Source: Sphingopyxis sp. L1A2A (GTDB lineage Bacteria > Pseudomonadota > Alphaproteobacteria > Sphingomonadales > Sphingomonadaceae). Taken from it: a DNA stretch of 64,000 nt. The stretch covers positions 123,501-187,500 of the forward strand of contig NZ_SCOT01000004.1 of the NCBI RefSeq assembly GCF_005502465.1, read 5' to 3'. How positions within the stretch are numbered: the first letter of the stretch is position 1; the number at the start of each line of letters is the position of its first letter. A program made the translations under genes and the position numbers. Below are positions 16,050-26,000 of this stretch, one piece after another. Under the pieces are notes generated by a model. It searched no databases and was not told the origin of the DNA. It saw only the letters and a program-made list of their open reading frames with translations.

Positions 16050-17699
16050 TCATTGACGGCTAGGGAGCGGCGTTTCCCGACCAGAATCCGATCCGTTACC
16101 TACGGCTTCGGCGACCTCAAGCCGCTCCGGACCGACCTCCCGCAGGTGATCGGGGTGAATCATGATTGGATGCTCATATCGTGATGCAAGCTCCTCCATG
16201 TACTCATAGAGATCGGGGACCATCGGCCGCACGTCAATTGGTCGAAAGGATACCGAACTGTAGACGCGCTGATCACGCGTGGTGGGCTGAAGTTCAATCT
16301 CAACGCCGTAGCTAATGCCGTCGCCCGCGAGCTCGGCACTGTTGAAGTAGATCGCCTTTAAGGCGCCCCCATCCCCCGCGATTGTATCCGTGTCGAATGC
16401 GAACCGAGCCTCTGGCTTTGCCCGAAGAAGCAGATCCGCAGCCAGCTGGATCCAGCGGCTGTCCCACAGGTCACCAATCGCGAGGGAGGCCTTGGATCGC
16501 ACGCCGGCCAGTTCAAGCAACCGCCGCCAATCGGAGGCGATCTTGTAAAGCGCCGGCAGGTCCTCGACGTCGGGGCCGGTTAGCACATTGCTCATAGGCA
16601 GTTTGATCGGGCCAAAGCGACCGTCGTCACCGCTCATTACGATTGCACCTTCGCCCGAGGCGAGGTTGGCCATTGCGCGGAGCAGCATCACGAGGTCGTC
16701 GAGCGTCCGGCCGCCCTGCTCGAAGATGCCCTTGGTCTCGAAATCCGCCTCGCGCTCATGGAACAGGAAGCTGAAGTCGGCGTGACGGATGAGCATCCGC
16801 AGGCGCGCGTCGAAGGGAGGCGCGAAGAATATCTCGGCGTGGAAGGTAGCAGGCGGGGTCAGTGGCGCGCCGGTCACCACGATCTCGCAACCACCGGCTG
16901 AGGGAGGCGAAAGCATGATCTCCTCAACCGCGTTCAGCATGTCGTGATCATAGGGCACCGGCATATCGAAGCGATTGTCGAAGGCCTGAATAGCCAACGG
17001 CTTCAGCGGAACCATGCCGAGCACGACGCGGGTCAGCTGCTCGTCGCTGTCCGGTCTGAAGAAGACGTCGCCGACGATGCGGTCATCACCGTAACCCAGT
17101 TCCGCGAGCTGGCCGAGCTTCTCGGCTGAATAGGCGGCAGGATCTGGGCCGCATGCCCGTTCGATCGCTGCGCGAAGGCCCTGCGGCGTTACCTCAAAGG
17201 GGTGGCCGAGCTTGCGGTAGTCGAAGGAGATCGACTGTCGGTTGATATCGCGGTTTCCGATGAATTGCTCGTGCCTCAACCTGCGGAGCAGTTTCTCAAG
17301 CGGCGCGCCGAGAAGATGGACGACATAGCCCCTGATCGGCGTGCCATCGGGCCTCATCCTGAAGACGATGATGACCGCGGGAAGCGGGCTTTTCGCAAGC
17401 AAGTCCGCGGCGGACAATCGCAGTTGGACATTGCCAGTCCCGACCGACTTCGTGGCCTTTAGCTGGACATGACAGGTCGTCTTGCTGCGCTGGTCCAGGA
17501 TGCCGTCCTGCATAGGCAGGTCCACGACGAAATCCCATCCCGAACGGTCGCGGTCACTCTTGTTACAGACGATAAGCGCGCGCGGGCAAAGATAGATGAA
17601 AAGCCCTTCAGCCGCAGCGCCGAGTTCATCGTTAGGAAGATCCAAGACGACGGGAACGCCATCGCCCTCGGCCCTCGCCTCGCCTTCCGAACCACCCAT
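16050..17699 (-). CDS. DUF4365-like N-terminal nuclease-fold protein
   Basis: The protein is 549 aa when started at ATG 17699, which overlaps the stop codon of the upstream gene as TAATG; the open frame extends further but into that gene. The first 130 residues look like DUF4365, a PD-(D/E)xK-type fold: Glu31 in the first helix, Asp56 in GWDF, and Q79-L-K81 in CHVQLKAT. The remainder (to a FRPIDVRPMVPDLYEYMEELA region) is not recognised and may sense or bind a partner. DUF4365 proteins occur in mobile islands and phage-defence loci. Coupling to DUF2971 suggests a two-gene module; the mode of action is unknown. Confidence 0.6.
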   Translation of the reverse strand: MGGSEGEARAEGDGVPVVLDLPNDELGAAAEGLFIYLCPRALIVCNKSDRDRSGWDFVVDLPMQDGILDQRSKTTCHVQLKATKSVGTGNVQLRLSAADLLAKSPLPAVIIVFRMRPDGTPIRGYVVHLLGAPLEKLLRRLRHEQFIGNRDINRQSISFDYRKLGHPFEVTPQGLRAAIERACGPDPAAYSAEKLGQLAELGYGDDRIVGDVFFRPDSDEQLTRVVLGMVPLKPLAIQAFDNRFDMPVPYDHDMLNAVEEIMLSPPSAGGCEIVVTGAPLTPPATFHAEIFFAPPFDARLRMLIRHADFSFLFHEREADFETKGIFEQGGRTLDDLVMLLRAMANLASGEGAIVMSGDDGRFGPIKLPMSNVLTGPDVEDLPALYKIASDWRRLLELAGVRSKASLAIGDLWDSRWIQLAADLLLRAKPEARFAFDTDTIAGDGGALKAIYFNSAELAGDGISYGVEIELQPTTRDQRVYSSVSFRPIDVRPMVPDLYEYMEELASRYEHPIMIHPDHLREVGPERLEVAEAVGNGSDSGRETPLPSRQ

Positions 17700-18355
17700 T
17701 ACTGCCACAGATCCTCCCTCCGCTGCGTAACTACGCGATACGTCCCGAATGCCAGGCGCGCCTTGTGCGCTACAACCCCCCGCGCCCCATCGCCAAGCGC
17801 CTCTGCGACCTGAGCGCGCGTCGCGGGGCAGTCGGCGCCTACGATGACCTCCCGCAGGACTAGGTCGCCATCGAAGCCGCGATACCAGATCCGGCACGCA
17901 TCATCATAGGTTTCGAGGTCGACGATCATGCGCACTTCATCCTCGTAGGTCCAATGGACAAACTTCACGTCCAGCGCTTTCAGCACGAATGATCCCATGT
18001 CGAACCCGGGCGCATCGATGACGGTGGCATCGACGGCGGCGCGGGACTTCCGGTACTGCACATCCCGCAGCAGCCGGTCAGGCACGTCGAAGCCCAGGCA
18101 CAACCCGCGGTGATGGTCTGCATAGTGGCTCCACTGAACCGGGTTGCGCCAGCCTCGGCTGAAGCACAGCATGCCCCGCCGCTCACCGAATTCCTTTCGG
18201 GCCTTGCCCAAGGTGGCGCGGAGACCACTATCTTTCAGGTTCAACGAAAGCATCTCGAACGGGTCATTCACGTCAGCGAGAGTCGCGACTTTCAACCGCC
18301 TTCGGGCGATGTCCTGGAGACCGTATTCGCAGTTGACGAAGTGGTAAACGCGCAT
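17699..18355 (-). CDS. DUF2971 family protein
   Basis: This 218-aa protein starts at ATG 18355 (MRVYHFVNCEYGL), where DUF2971 proteins normally begin. The family hallmarks are visible: LKVATLADVNDPFEML near residues 20-35, and CFSRGWRNPVQWSHYADHHR followed by GLCLGFD near 65-95, then KFVHWTYEDEVRM. The function of the family is not established, although it is common in defence-rich regions. Its stop codon overlaps the start of the DUF4365-like gene (TAATG), so the two are translated together. Confidence 0.88.
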   Translation of the reverse strand: MRVYHFVNCEYGLQDIARRRLKVATLADVNDPFEMLSLNLKDSGLRATLGKARKEFGERRGMLCFSRGWRNPVQWSHYADHHRGLCLGFDVPDRLLRDVQYRKSRAAVDATVIDAPGFDMGSFVLKALDVKFVHWTYEDEVRMIVDLETYDDACRIWYRGFDGDLVLREVIVGADCPATRAQVAEALGDGARGVVAHKARLAFGTYRVVTQRREDLWQ

Positions 18356-18391
18356 CGCGCTAGAATTGCCGAGAAACGGAGTGCCAGCCAA

Positions 18392-18748
18392 TAGCCAATT
18401 GGGCCGAGTCCATGAATGACCGCTTTCGGATCCGCGCTTCTTTCACTTGGACAGCGACAAACAGGCGCAAAGCCGACATACAAAAAAGGCGGCCTAAAAG
18501 GCCGCCAAAGTTGAATGGAGGAGCCCTCCTTTTGGGTCGCATCGGGGCGCATACAGCAGCAAAAAATGCACGCCATCGAAATCAGTATTCCGTAACGGAA
18601 TTACGCGTGACTGATGCATTGGCGCAACACAAAATCACTTTAGCCAGAGTTCTGACACGTATCTTGCATCGCCCCCCCCCCCGCCATCGGTTAACGACCG
18701 TCGCAGCAACTCTTCACCATACGCGCGATGCGGATCGAATTTCCCCGA
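18392..18748. other. Gene-free stretch with terminator and poly-C tract
   Basis: No coding region is supported here. The stretch holds a leftward terminator (18482-18506), a small GGAGG-GCT-CCTCC hairpin near 18517-18529 and an uninterrupted run of 11 C residues at 18672-18682. Confidence 0.6.
18482..18506 (-). terminator. Intrinsic terminator, leftward
   Basis: GGCGGCC (18488-18494) and GGCCGCC (18500-18506) form a perfect 7-bp stem with a TAAAA loop. Read leftward, the stem is followed by six U residues. It would end transcripts coming from the DMT transporter remnant and insulate the DUF2971 gene. Confidence 0.75.
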
Positions 18749-19636
18749 CTATCGCAGCTCCCGTTCGACAAGCAATTTCGTCGCTGGTTTGCGCCGCAGC
18801 GCCACGATCAACGCACCGAGCATTGCCAGCCCGCCGCCGATAGCCATCCGCATATCGAAATGATCGTGGGTGATCAGCACACCGAGCCCGATCGTCGCGA
18901 GCGGCGTCATCAATGTCAGCGGTGCGAGCAAGTTCGCTTCATAGCGGTCGATGAGGTGGTAATAGACGGAGTGCGCACCGACCGACACGATCAGCGCCGT
19001 GAATACGACAGCGGCGACAAGCGGCCGTCCAGTGGTCGTCGCCGCCGTCCATTGACCGTCTTCAAGCAAGATCGAAGCGAGTGTCAGAACGGTCGCCGAC
19101 ACCAGTCCCACCCAGGCCTGAAAGCGGAACGGTTTGACGCCATCAACCTGCTTCATCAGCACCGCGCCAGCGGCGCCGGCGAAGGCGCTGGCGGCGACGA
19201 ACCAGAGCCCCGTCGAAAGCGAAAGTCCACCGGGCCGCCAGGTCACGATCAGCACGCCGACCAATGTCAGCGCGATGCCCAGTCCGCGGCGCTAGTAGAT
19301 ACGCTCGCCGAGCACCAGCACCGAGAGCAGCATGGTAAAGGGGACACCGAGCTGCAGAATAATCGCGGCCTCAGAAGGTGAGACAGTCTGCAAACCGACG
19401 AAAAGTAGTGAAAAGCTTCCGCCGCCCAGGCACAGGGCGATGGCAACAATCCGCCATGCCGGCCGCGGCATCGGCAGCAACCATGGCCACATGACCATCG
19501 CGACGACCGCAAAGCGTAGCGCCGCATAGAAAAGCGGCGGGACCGCCCAGTCCGTTACTATAATCTTGCTCAGGACATTGTTGAATGCCCAGATCAGGCA
19601 CACGGCGACGAGAAGGAAGAAGTCACGAACGCGCAT
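18749..19636 (-). pseudogene. DMT (EamA) transporter broken by one in-frame stop
   Basis: Two consecutive open frames in the same register (19636-19292 and, after a TAG at 19292-19294, on to 18749) together encode a complete ten-helix drug/metabolite transporter of about 295 aa. The first half ends SVLVLGERIY and the second continues directly with RRGLGIALTLVGVLIVTWRP, exactly where EamA proteins have an unbroken linker. The residue at the stop was probably Trp (TGG to TAG) or another one-base neighbour. No frameshift is needed. The break is recent, because both halves are otherwise intact. Readthrough or a sequencing error remains possible. Confidence 0.88.
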
Positions 19637-19645
19637 GTGCCGGGT

Positions 19646-20575
19646 CTACTCCGGAGCCTGCACAGCTTCTTCAAGGTTCGCTATCCGTTCAGAGCAGATG
19701 GCATGCACGGCGCGGCCCAGCTCCTCCACGCGTCCAGCCAGCCAGAGCAATTCTTCTTCGCTGATTCGATAATGTTTGGAGTAGCGAGCCTTCACATAGG
19801 CTTCCTTGAGCTTCTCGAAGCGCGCGCGGTCTGCCTTCACCTCGCGCGGCCAAACATCGACAAGCCGCATGTTTAATCGCTCGGCTTGCGTGCGCAAAAA
19901 TCCCAGGTTGTGGACGTGGGGCGTGTAAAAATTGCAGACCAAGAGCACGCAATGATAGAGAAACTCACTGCTCTGATGGAGGTCAAACGCGGCGGGCTTC
20001 AGAAACCCTTTTTCGCGGCCCATCTTGGACAGCTCGAACCGCTGCATGGCGAGCGGAAACCACTCGTCGAAATATTCCTGCGCCATCGCCAGCGCCTGCT
20101 CGGGCGTCTTGGGCTTCGGCTTGTGCAATTCCTTGTCGTCATATTCGTAGAGCGCGATCCCGTCGCCCGCGACGTCCATGAAGAAATAGCGGCCGTGAGC
20201 CAGCCCATCGTTCACTTCCTGCAGCGTGTGGACGATGAAGTTGACCGGCGTGTGCAGCGTCTTGTCGATCGCAAGCTCGCGGGTCAGCCGGTCGTCGAGC
20301 TTCGACCAGAAGTCGATCTTGTCGGTCAACCGCTTGTCGTTGACGATGATCAGGAGATCGAAGTCCGAACGATAGCCCTTTGCGGTGTGCGGCTCGTCGA
20401 CCCAGCCACCGCGCGCATAGCTGCCGTAGAGGATGACCTTGTCGATCCGACCCTTCTTTTTCCAGCCCATGGTGCCGAGCGCGATCGCATCCTCGAATTC
20501 TTCGAAGATGATCGCCTTCACACGTTCGAGCTCGCGCTGCTTGTTCGCCGGAAGATGATCGAGATCGGTTTTCAT
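19646..20575 (-). CDS. Nucleotidyltransferase-HEPN fusion protein (MNT-HEPN type)
   Basis: This 309-aa protein has an N-terminal minimal nucleotidyltransferase domain with the GSYARGGW loop (residues about 51-58) and the downstream SDFDLLIIV Asp pair (about 70-78). A helical HEPN-like C-terminal domain contains HQSSEFLYHCVLL and ends in KARYSKHYRISEEELLW. In two-gene MNT-HEPN toxin-antitoxin systems the transferase AMPylates and silences the HEPN RNase; here both are in one chain. The HEPN R-x(4-6)-H motif is not canonical (RYSKH). It lies 9 nt upstream of the broken transporter. It starts at ATG 20575 with no strong Shine-Dalgarno sequence. Confidence 0.8.
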   Translation of the reverse strand: MKTDLDHLPANKQRELERVKAIIFEEFEDAIALGTMGWKKKGRIDKVILYGSYARGGWVDEPHTAKGYRSDFDLLIIVNDKRLTDKIDFWSKLDDRLTRELAIDKTLHTPVNFIVHTLQEVNDGLAHGRYFFMDVAGDGIALYEYDDKELHKPKPKTPEQALAMAQEYFDEWFPLAMQRFELSKMGREKGFLKPAAFDLHQSSEFLYHCVLLVCNFYTPHVHNLGFLRTQAERLNMRLVDVWPREVKADRARFEKLKEAYVKARYSKHYRISEEELLWLAGRVEELGRAVHAICSERIANLEEAVQAPE

Positions 20576-20637
20576 TGATTTTCATCCTGTAATCCTGCTC
20601 GCCGGATGGCAAGCGCCGTCAGATCCAAATCGACAAC

Positions 20638-21576
20638 TCAGGCTTCCTTGAGCCGAAAATCCCAGACCGGAATGCCGAACGCCCGCGCCTTGTCGACAAG
20701 ATTGTCCTGGATGCCGGTGCCCGAAAAGACGACCAGCCCGGCGGGCATCGCATCGATCAGCCGCTCGTTGCGCTTGAACGGCGCCGCTTTCTTGTGCCGG
20801 TTCCAGTCGGGCCGGAACGCTACCTGCGGCACGCCGCGCGCATCGGCCCAGCAGGCCGCAGCGCGCTCGGCGCCGGTTGGCGTCGCACCATGCATCAGCA
20901 CCATGTCGGCATGACGCGCATGAACCTTGTCGAGCGCCGACCAGATGTGGCGGTGATCGTTGCACGCCGGTCCGCCGCTGAAGGCGATGCGCGTTCCCTC
21001 GGGGATCAGGGCCTGGGCCTTTTCGCGGAGGCGTTTGTCCATGAAGTCGCGGCTGTCGATCATCGCCGCGGTCATCGTCTTGTGACGGACGCGCGACCCA
21101 GTGCGCGGGGTCCAGGCCTTGCGGGCATGGATGCGGAACTGCTCGGCGGCGCATTCGCGGAAAAATTCCATCGTGTCGCGCCGCTCGATCATCGTGATGC
21201 CCTCGGCGATCGCGCGCTCGAGTTCGACCGAGCGAATTTCGCTTCCATCCTGCTCGCGCTGGAGTTCGCGCTGCGCCTGTTCGTTGCGGTCGAGCTCGCG
21301 CTCGATCCGTTCGCCGGCGCGGTGAAAGATATTGACGATGCCCCAGAGCAGATCTTCAAGATCGGGCTCGATGCGGGTATCGACCAGGCAGCCCGCCAAT
21401 GCGTCGAAGATATCGGCGACGGCGCCGCCAGCGAGCCGGTCGTCTGGAAGCGGCCGTGCGTCGGGTTCGTCCTCATAGGGCCTATGACCGTAAAGCTGCA
21501 TTTCCTGGAGGAGGTAGGCGCTGGCGCCGGGTTGCTGCGGTTCGCCGCGTTCGGGAAGGTCTGACAGGTCGATCAT
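20638..21576 (-). CDS. DUF2493 (SLOG-like) domain protein
   Basis: This 312-aa protein starts at ATG 21576 (MIDLSDLPERG) after AGAGAAA; the longer frame covers a low-complexity repeat-rich leader and is rejected. The N-terminal 200 residues are acidic and helical. The C-terminal 120 residues form a DUF2493 Rossmann-like domain (GTRIAFSGGPACNDHRHIW, VLMHGATPTGAERAAACWA, VVFSGTGIQDNLVDKA). Similar domains belong to the SLOG superfamily, which binds nucleotides. It is typical of sphingomonad and rhizobial plasmids beside the strawberry-notch and Toprim genes seen here. Function unknown. Confidence 0.8.
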   Translation of the reverse strand: MIDLSDLPERGEPQQPGASAYLLQEMQLYGHRPYEDEPDARPLPDDRLAGGAVADIFDALAGCLVDTRIEPDLEDLLWGIVNIFHRAGERIERELDRNEQAQRELQREQDGSEIRSVELERAIAEGITMIERRDTMEFFRECAAEQFRIHARKAWTPRTGSRVRHKTMTAAMIDSRDFMDKRLREKAQALIPEGTRIAFSGGPACNDHRHIWSALDKVHARHADMVLMHGATPTGAERAAACWADARGVPQVAFRPDWNRHKKAAPFKRNERLIDAMPAGLVVFSGTGIQDNLVDKARAFGIPVWDFRLKEA

Positions 21577-21709
21577 GTCATTTCTCTTGTCTGGGGCCGC
21601 GCCTCTCGCGGCCTTCGCGGCGACGCCTCGGCGGCGGCGGGTGCGGGTTCGCACCGCGCGGCACCCCGCGCGGCCGAAGCGCCAGCGAAGGATGGCGGGC
21701 TCGCGGCTA

Positions 21710-21771
21710 TTTTGTTTCGCGATGCAAAGGGGCGCCAGCCCCGGCGGAAAATAGCCGCGAGCAGAGCCATT
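21710..21771. repeat. 14-bp perfect inverted repeat in the DUF2493 leader
   Basis: CTCGCGGCTATTTT (21710-21723) is repeated as its complement at 21758-21771 with a 34-bp GC-rich spacer. It lies in the 438-bp gap between the primase-like gene and DUF2493, where no coding region is supported. It could be a transcript structure or a protein-binding site. Confidence 0.6.
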
Positions 21772-22014
21772 GCACGGCCCGCGCACGCTGCCGCAGTCGC
21801 CCTCCAGCGAAGGCCGAGGCGCGGCCTCCCGAGAACAGGCTGATCGGGCTTCCCCTTCCCGGACCGGCTTGATCCGATCCCCGCGGCGAGGTGACACACC
21901 GCTTTCCGAAACAACTATGGGATTTCGGGCATCATGAGGATGGCGCGCGCGATTGCGACGTCCCAATTCGCCGCCGCGCTGCTGGAGGCGTTGCGCCGCT
22001 GGCGCCAGGCGCGA

Positions 22015-23061
22015 TCAGGCTGCATCGAGCATCCGCTCGGCATCGACGACGTGCATCTGCGGGGCGATCGAAGCGACGAGCTGCGAATGGCCCATCTGCA
22101 TAAGATCGCTGTTCAGATCGTCCAGCGCCGGATCGAGCGGCAGGATATCGATCCCTAGCTGGACGGCTCGCTCGGCAAGAGCGGCGAATGCAGCGCGTCC
22201 CGCTGCATCCCGTTCGCGGGCAACATAGAGGCGGCGAAGCGGCGCAGGAAATTCCAGCGCCGCGAGATGGGCGGCCGACAGCCCGGCGATGAGCGGTAGT
22301 GCCGGGGCGATTTCGCGCAGCGAGAGCATGGTTTCGATGCCCTCACCGAATGCCATGACCTCGCCCGAGAGCCCGAAGCGGACGCCATGACCCAACAAAT
22401 GCCCCATCGCGCGCCGCGGATAAGCCACGGGCGCCTTGGTCGATTGGTGCGGATCAAGCCATGTGCGATGAACGCCCATGAGCGAGCCGCCGAGGTCGGT
22501 CACCGCAGCGATCATCGCCGGATAGGCCGACTTGACCGACGGGCCATCCTCCTCCGACCGGCGATAATAGCAGTGCGGGTGGCATCGCAGCGCGGGCACA
22601 TCGCCGACGTGCCGAAGCGCACGGCCCGCCAGATAGGTGCGCACAGGTGTCCCAGCGATGGGCTTCGACGCCGCCCAAAGCCGCGCTGCCGCCTCCGGGC
22701 TGCCAGCGGGCGCCCGGCGCGGACGCGGACGCGGCCCCTGCGTGCCCGCGTCGGATGGAGGCAAGCTCAGAAATCGCCGCGCCTCGGCGAGCGTTTCAGC
22801 GAGGTTCGTATGCGCGCAGCTGGCGGCGATGATGTCGAGCAGGTCACCATGATCGCCAGTCGCGGCGTCAGTCCATTTGCCCGCCGTGCGGCGACCATCG
22901 CCATCGGCGAGACGCACATAAAGACTGCGCCCAAGCGCATTGCCCTTATCGCCGACCATCCAATAATGGCCTTCGCGGCGACCGTTCGAGAGGTATTGGC
23001 GGCACGCCGCCTCGGCATTTTCACCGAGACGACGCGCAAGTTCACGGACCGGACTTTCCAT
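22015..23061 (-). CDS. Toprim-domain primase-like protein
   Basis: This 348-aa protein resembles the plasmid/ICE Toprim primases with an N-terminal DUF7146-type region. The N-terminus has KWTDAATGDHGDLLDIIA, a zinc-finger-less primase segment. The middle has AARLWAASKPIAGTPVRTYLAGR, and the Toprim core shows the catalytic Glu (AFGEGIETMLSL). The usual D-x-D of Toprim reads E-R-D here (YVARERDAAGRAAF), a conservative change that may weaken metal binding. It is probably involved in replication or establishment of a plasmid-like element. It ends 12 nt after the strawberry-notch gene stop and shares its strand. Confidence 0.85.
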   Translation of the reverse strand: MESPVRELARRLGENAEAACRQYLSNGRREGHYWMVGDKGNALGRSLYVRLADGDGRRTAGKWTDAATGDHGDLLDIIAASCAHTNLAETLAEARRFLSLPPSDAGTQGPRPRPRRAPAGSPEAAARLWAASKPIAGTPVRTYLAGRALRHVGDVPALRCHPHCYYRRSEEDGPSVKSAYPAMIAAVTDLGGSLMGVHRTWLDPHQSTKAPVAYPRRAMGHLLGHGVRFGLSGEVMAFGEGIETMLSLREIAPALPLIAGLSAAHLAALEFPAPLRRLYVARERDAAGRAAFAALAERAVQLGIDILPLDPALDDLNSDLMQMGHSQLVASIAPQMHVVDAERMLDAA

Positions 23062-23073
23062 AGCGGGGCTCCT

Positions 23074-26000
23074 TCAGGCGGCCTTGCGATCCGCGATCCG
23101 CTGGATCGGAAATCGATCAACCAGCCGCGCGAACACGTCGGCGCCAGCAGCCCCTGCCGGCACGTAGAGCTTCAGTTGCCACGAGACGATTTCGGAAATC
23201 AAGCCAAATGCCTTCAGCCGGTCAACACCAAGATCGTTGAAGCCGGACAGCTCGATCCGCCAGTCGTTCATGGCGCGAACGCGGCGCAGCATCTGGCCTT
23301 CCGCAAGGTGCAAGACAGCCTCGCCCTTTTGCAGAAGTTGCCACGCTTCGTCTTTTGGGAGGTCGCACGGCGTGTCGCGGATCACCGATGCCACCCAGCC
23401 CGGCGAGACCTTGCGCCCGATGATGCGTTCGCCCTCGTCGGTCTGGAGCCGGTAGACGCGCGACGATTCCTTTGGCAGCAGCCGCCAGATCGGCAGCAGC
23501 AAGCCCGACGCCATGTGCAGGGTCGACGTCTCGTAATCCGGAATGTCCGCCAGTTCGGCCTTCCAGACATCGGCGAACTGATCGCGGTCGGCAGGCTGCC
23601 AATGGCTCATGACGAAATCGGCGAGCAGCATGTGGCTGGCGTCGAGGGGCCGATGGAGCCGCACGCGGCGGTGGATTGCGCCATCGTCATCGATCACGCT
23701 GCGCGCCCCGAGCTTCACCGCAGCACGCTGCGAGCGCTGGTTCACAAGCAGTTCGCCGCCGCGTTCGCGGACGAGCGCCAGTGCATCGTCAAGATCGAGC
23801 GGCAGCACCCGCTCCTTGCGCTCGATCGTCAGAAGCTGCGTCGCCGCCCCGGTGCCGGGATGGGTGTAGATCGTCTGCCGTGCGTTCACCGCGAAGCTCT
23901 CGGCGCGCAGGGTTTCGAGGCCGATCTCATAGGTTCCCGCAGCAACCGCCGCCTCGATGCGATGCACGAGCAGACCCTCGAAGGCCTCGAACAGGATGTT
24001 CTGGAGGTCGATCGTGAGGGCAAGCATGCGATTGAGGAAGGTGGTGATCGGCGGCAGTTCCTCGCGCAGGCAGCCATCGATATCGAGCAACGACAGCCCC
24101 GTCGCACTTTCGAACGTCAGCAGCGAACAGCCCTCGACCTTGGCATTCACGATCAGAAGATAGAGTTGGCGCAGCGCATCGCGGGCATAGAAGGATTCCA
24201 GATTGTCCTCGGGCCGGAACATATTCTGCCCGCCCGTCTGGCGCTGGCCGCGCGTGATCGCCCCCATCGAATCGAGCCGCCGCGCGATCGTCGATATGAA
24301 GCGCTTCTGCGCCTTGACGTCGGTCGACACCGGACGAAACATCGGTGGCTGCTTCTGGTTCGTTCGATTTGTCCGCCCGAAGCCCTGGATCGCGGCATCC
24401 GCTTTCCATCCTGCCTCGAGCAGATAGTGAATGCGCCGCCGCTGGTTCTTGGCGCCGAGATCGGCATGATAGGAGCGGCCCGTTCCCCCGGCCTCCGAGA
24501 AGACAAGGATGCGCTTCTCGTCGTCCATGAAGGCGTGGGTCTCGCCAATGTTCGCACTGCCGGGGCGGGTCTCGACCGCAAAACGCACATCTCCGTCGTC
24601 GCCCGTCCGCGGGACAATGCGACGCGAGCGCCCCGTCACCTCGGCGACCGTCTCGGTCCCGAAATGCTGGACGATCTGATCGAGCGCGCCCGGCACCGGC
24701 GGCAACGCGGCGAGCTTCTCGATCATCGCGTCGCGCCGCCGGCACGCCTCGCGGCTGACGATCTGATTGCCGGCCTCGTCATAAGCGGGCCGCGACGCAA
24801 GATTGCCCTCGCCGTCGGTGCAGGGTTCGAACAATTGGACCGGAAAGCCGTGCGCGAGATAATCGAGCACATATTCGCGCGGGGTGATGTCGACCGACAC
24901 GTCGCCCCAATCCTCCACCGGGATCTCGGCGAGCCGGCGCTCCTGCAACGCTTCCCCAGTCGAGACGATCTGGACGACGGCCGCATGGCCCGCCTCAATG
25001 TCGCGAGCGATGCTTGCGATGGCGCTCGGGGTCTGCATCGCGGTGATGAGATGGTTGAAGAAGCGCTGCTTGGTGCTCTCGAATGCCGATCGCGCCGCCG
25101 ATTTCGCCTGCGCATTGAGCGTGCCATGCTCGGCGCTCGTCACCCCCGCCGCCTCCATCGCCGCGGCGAGATTGTTGTGGATGACCTGGAAGGCACCGGC
25201 ATAGCTGTCGTAGATGCGTCGCTGCTCGTCGGTGAGCTTATGTTCGAGCAGCTCATATTCGACCCCATCGAACGACAGCGACCGTGACGCGTAGAGGCCG
25301 AGCGCCTTGAGGTCGCGCGCGAGCACCTCCATTGCCGCCACGCCGCCCTGCTCGATCGCGGCGACGAACTCGCTGCGCGAAGCGAACGGAAAGTCGTTCC
25401 CGCCCCACAGGCCGAGCCGCTGCGCATAGGCGAGGTTCTGCACCGTCGTCGCCCCTGTCGCGGAGACATAGACGATGCGCGCGTCGGGAAGCGCGTGCTG
25501 AAGTCGCAATCCCGCTCGCCCCTGCTGCGACGGTTTCTGGTCGCCGCGCTCGCCCTTTCCACCCGCCGCATTGGCCATCGCATGGGCTTCATCGAAAATG
25601 ATCGCGCCGTCGAAGTCAGGCCCGAGCCATTCGGCGATCTGCTCGATGCGGCTCGCCTTGCCCTCGCGGCCCTGCGAGCGAAGCGTCGCATAGGTGGTGA
25701 AGAGGATGCCTTCGGCAAGCCGGACCGGCGTACCCTGGCGGAAGCGCGACAGCGACGTGACGAGCAGGCGCTCCTGCCCGAGCGCCGACCAGTCGCGCTG
25801 CGCGTCCTCGAGCAGCTTGTCCGACTTCGAGATCCAGAGCGCGCGGCGCCGGCCCTTCAACCAGTTGTCGAGAATGATCCCCGCGACCTGTCGGCCCTTG
25901 CCGGCGCCGGTGCCGTCGCCAAGGAACCAGCCGCGCCGGAACTGGACCGCTGCCTCATTATCGTCGCTCGCCGCACTCACGACATCCGCGGTCTCGTCGA

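Noticed and set aside
22387..25287. A 966-aa open frame on the plus strand opposite the helicase and primase genes
   Set aside because: It overlaps genes with clear motifs on the other strand, is extremely rich in Arg, and has no family match. Long antisense frames are expected in GC-rich DNA.
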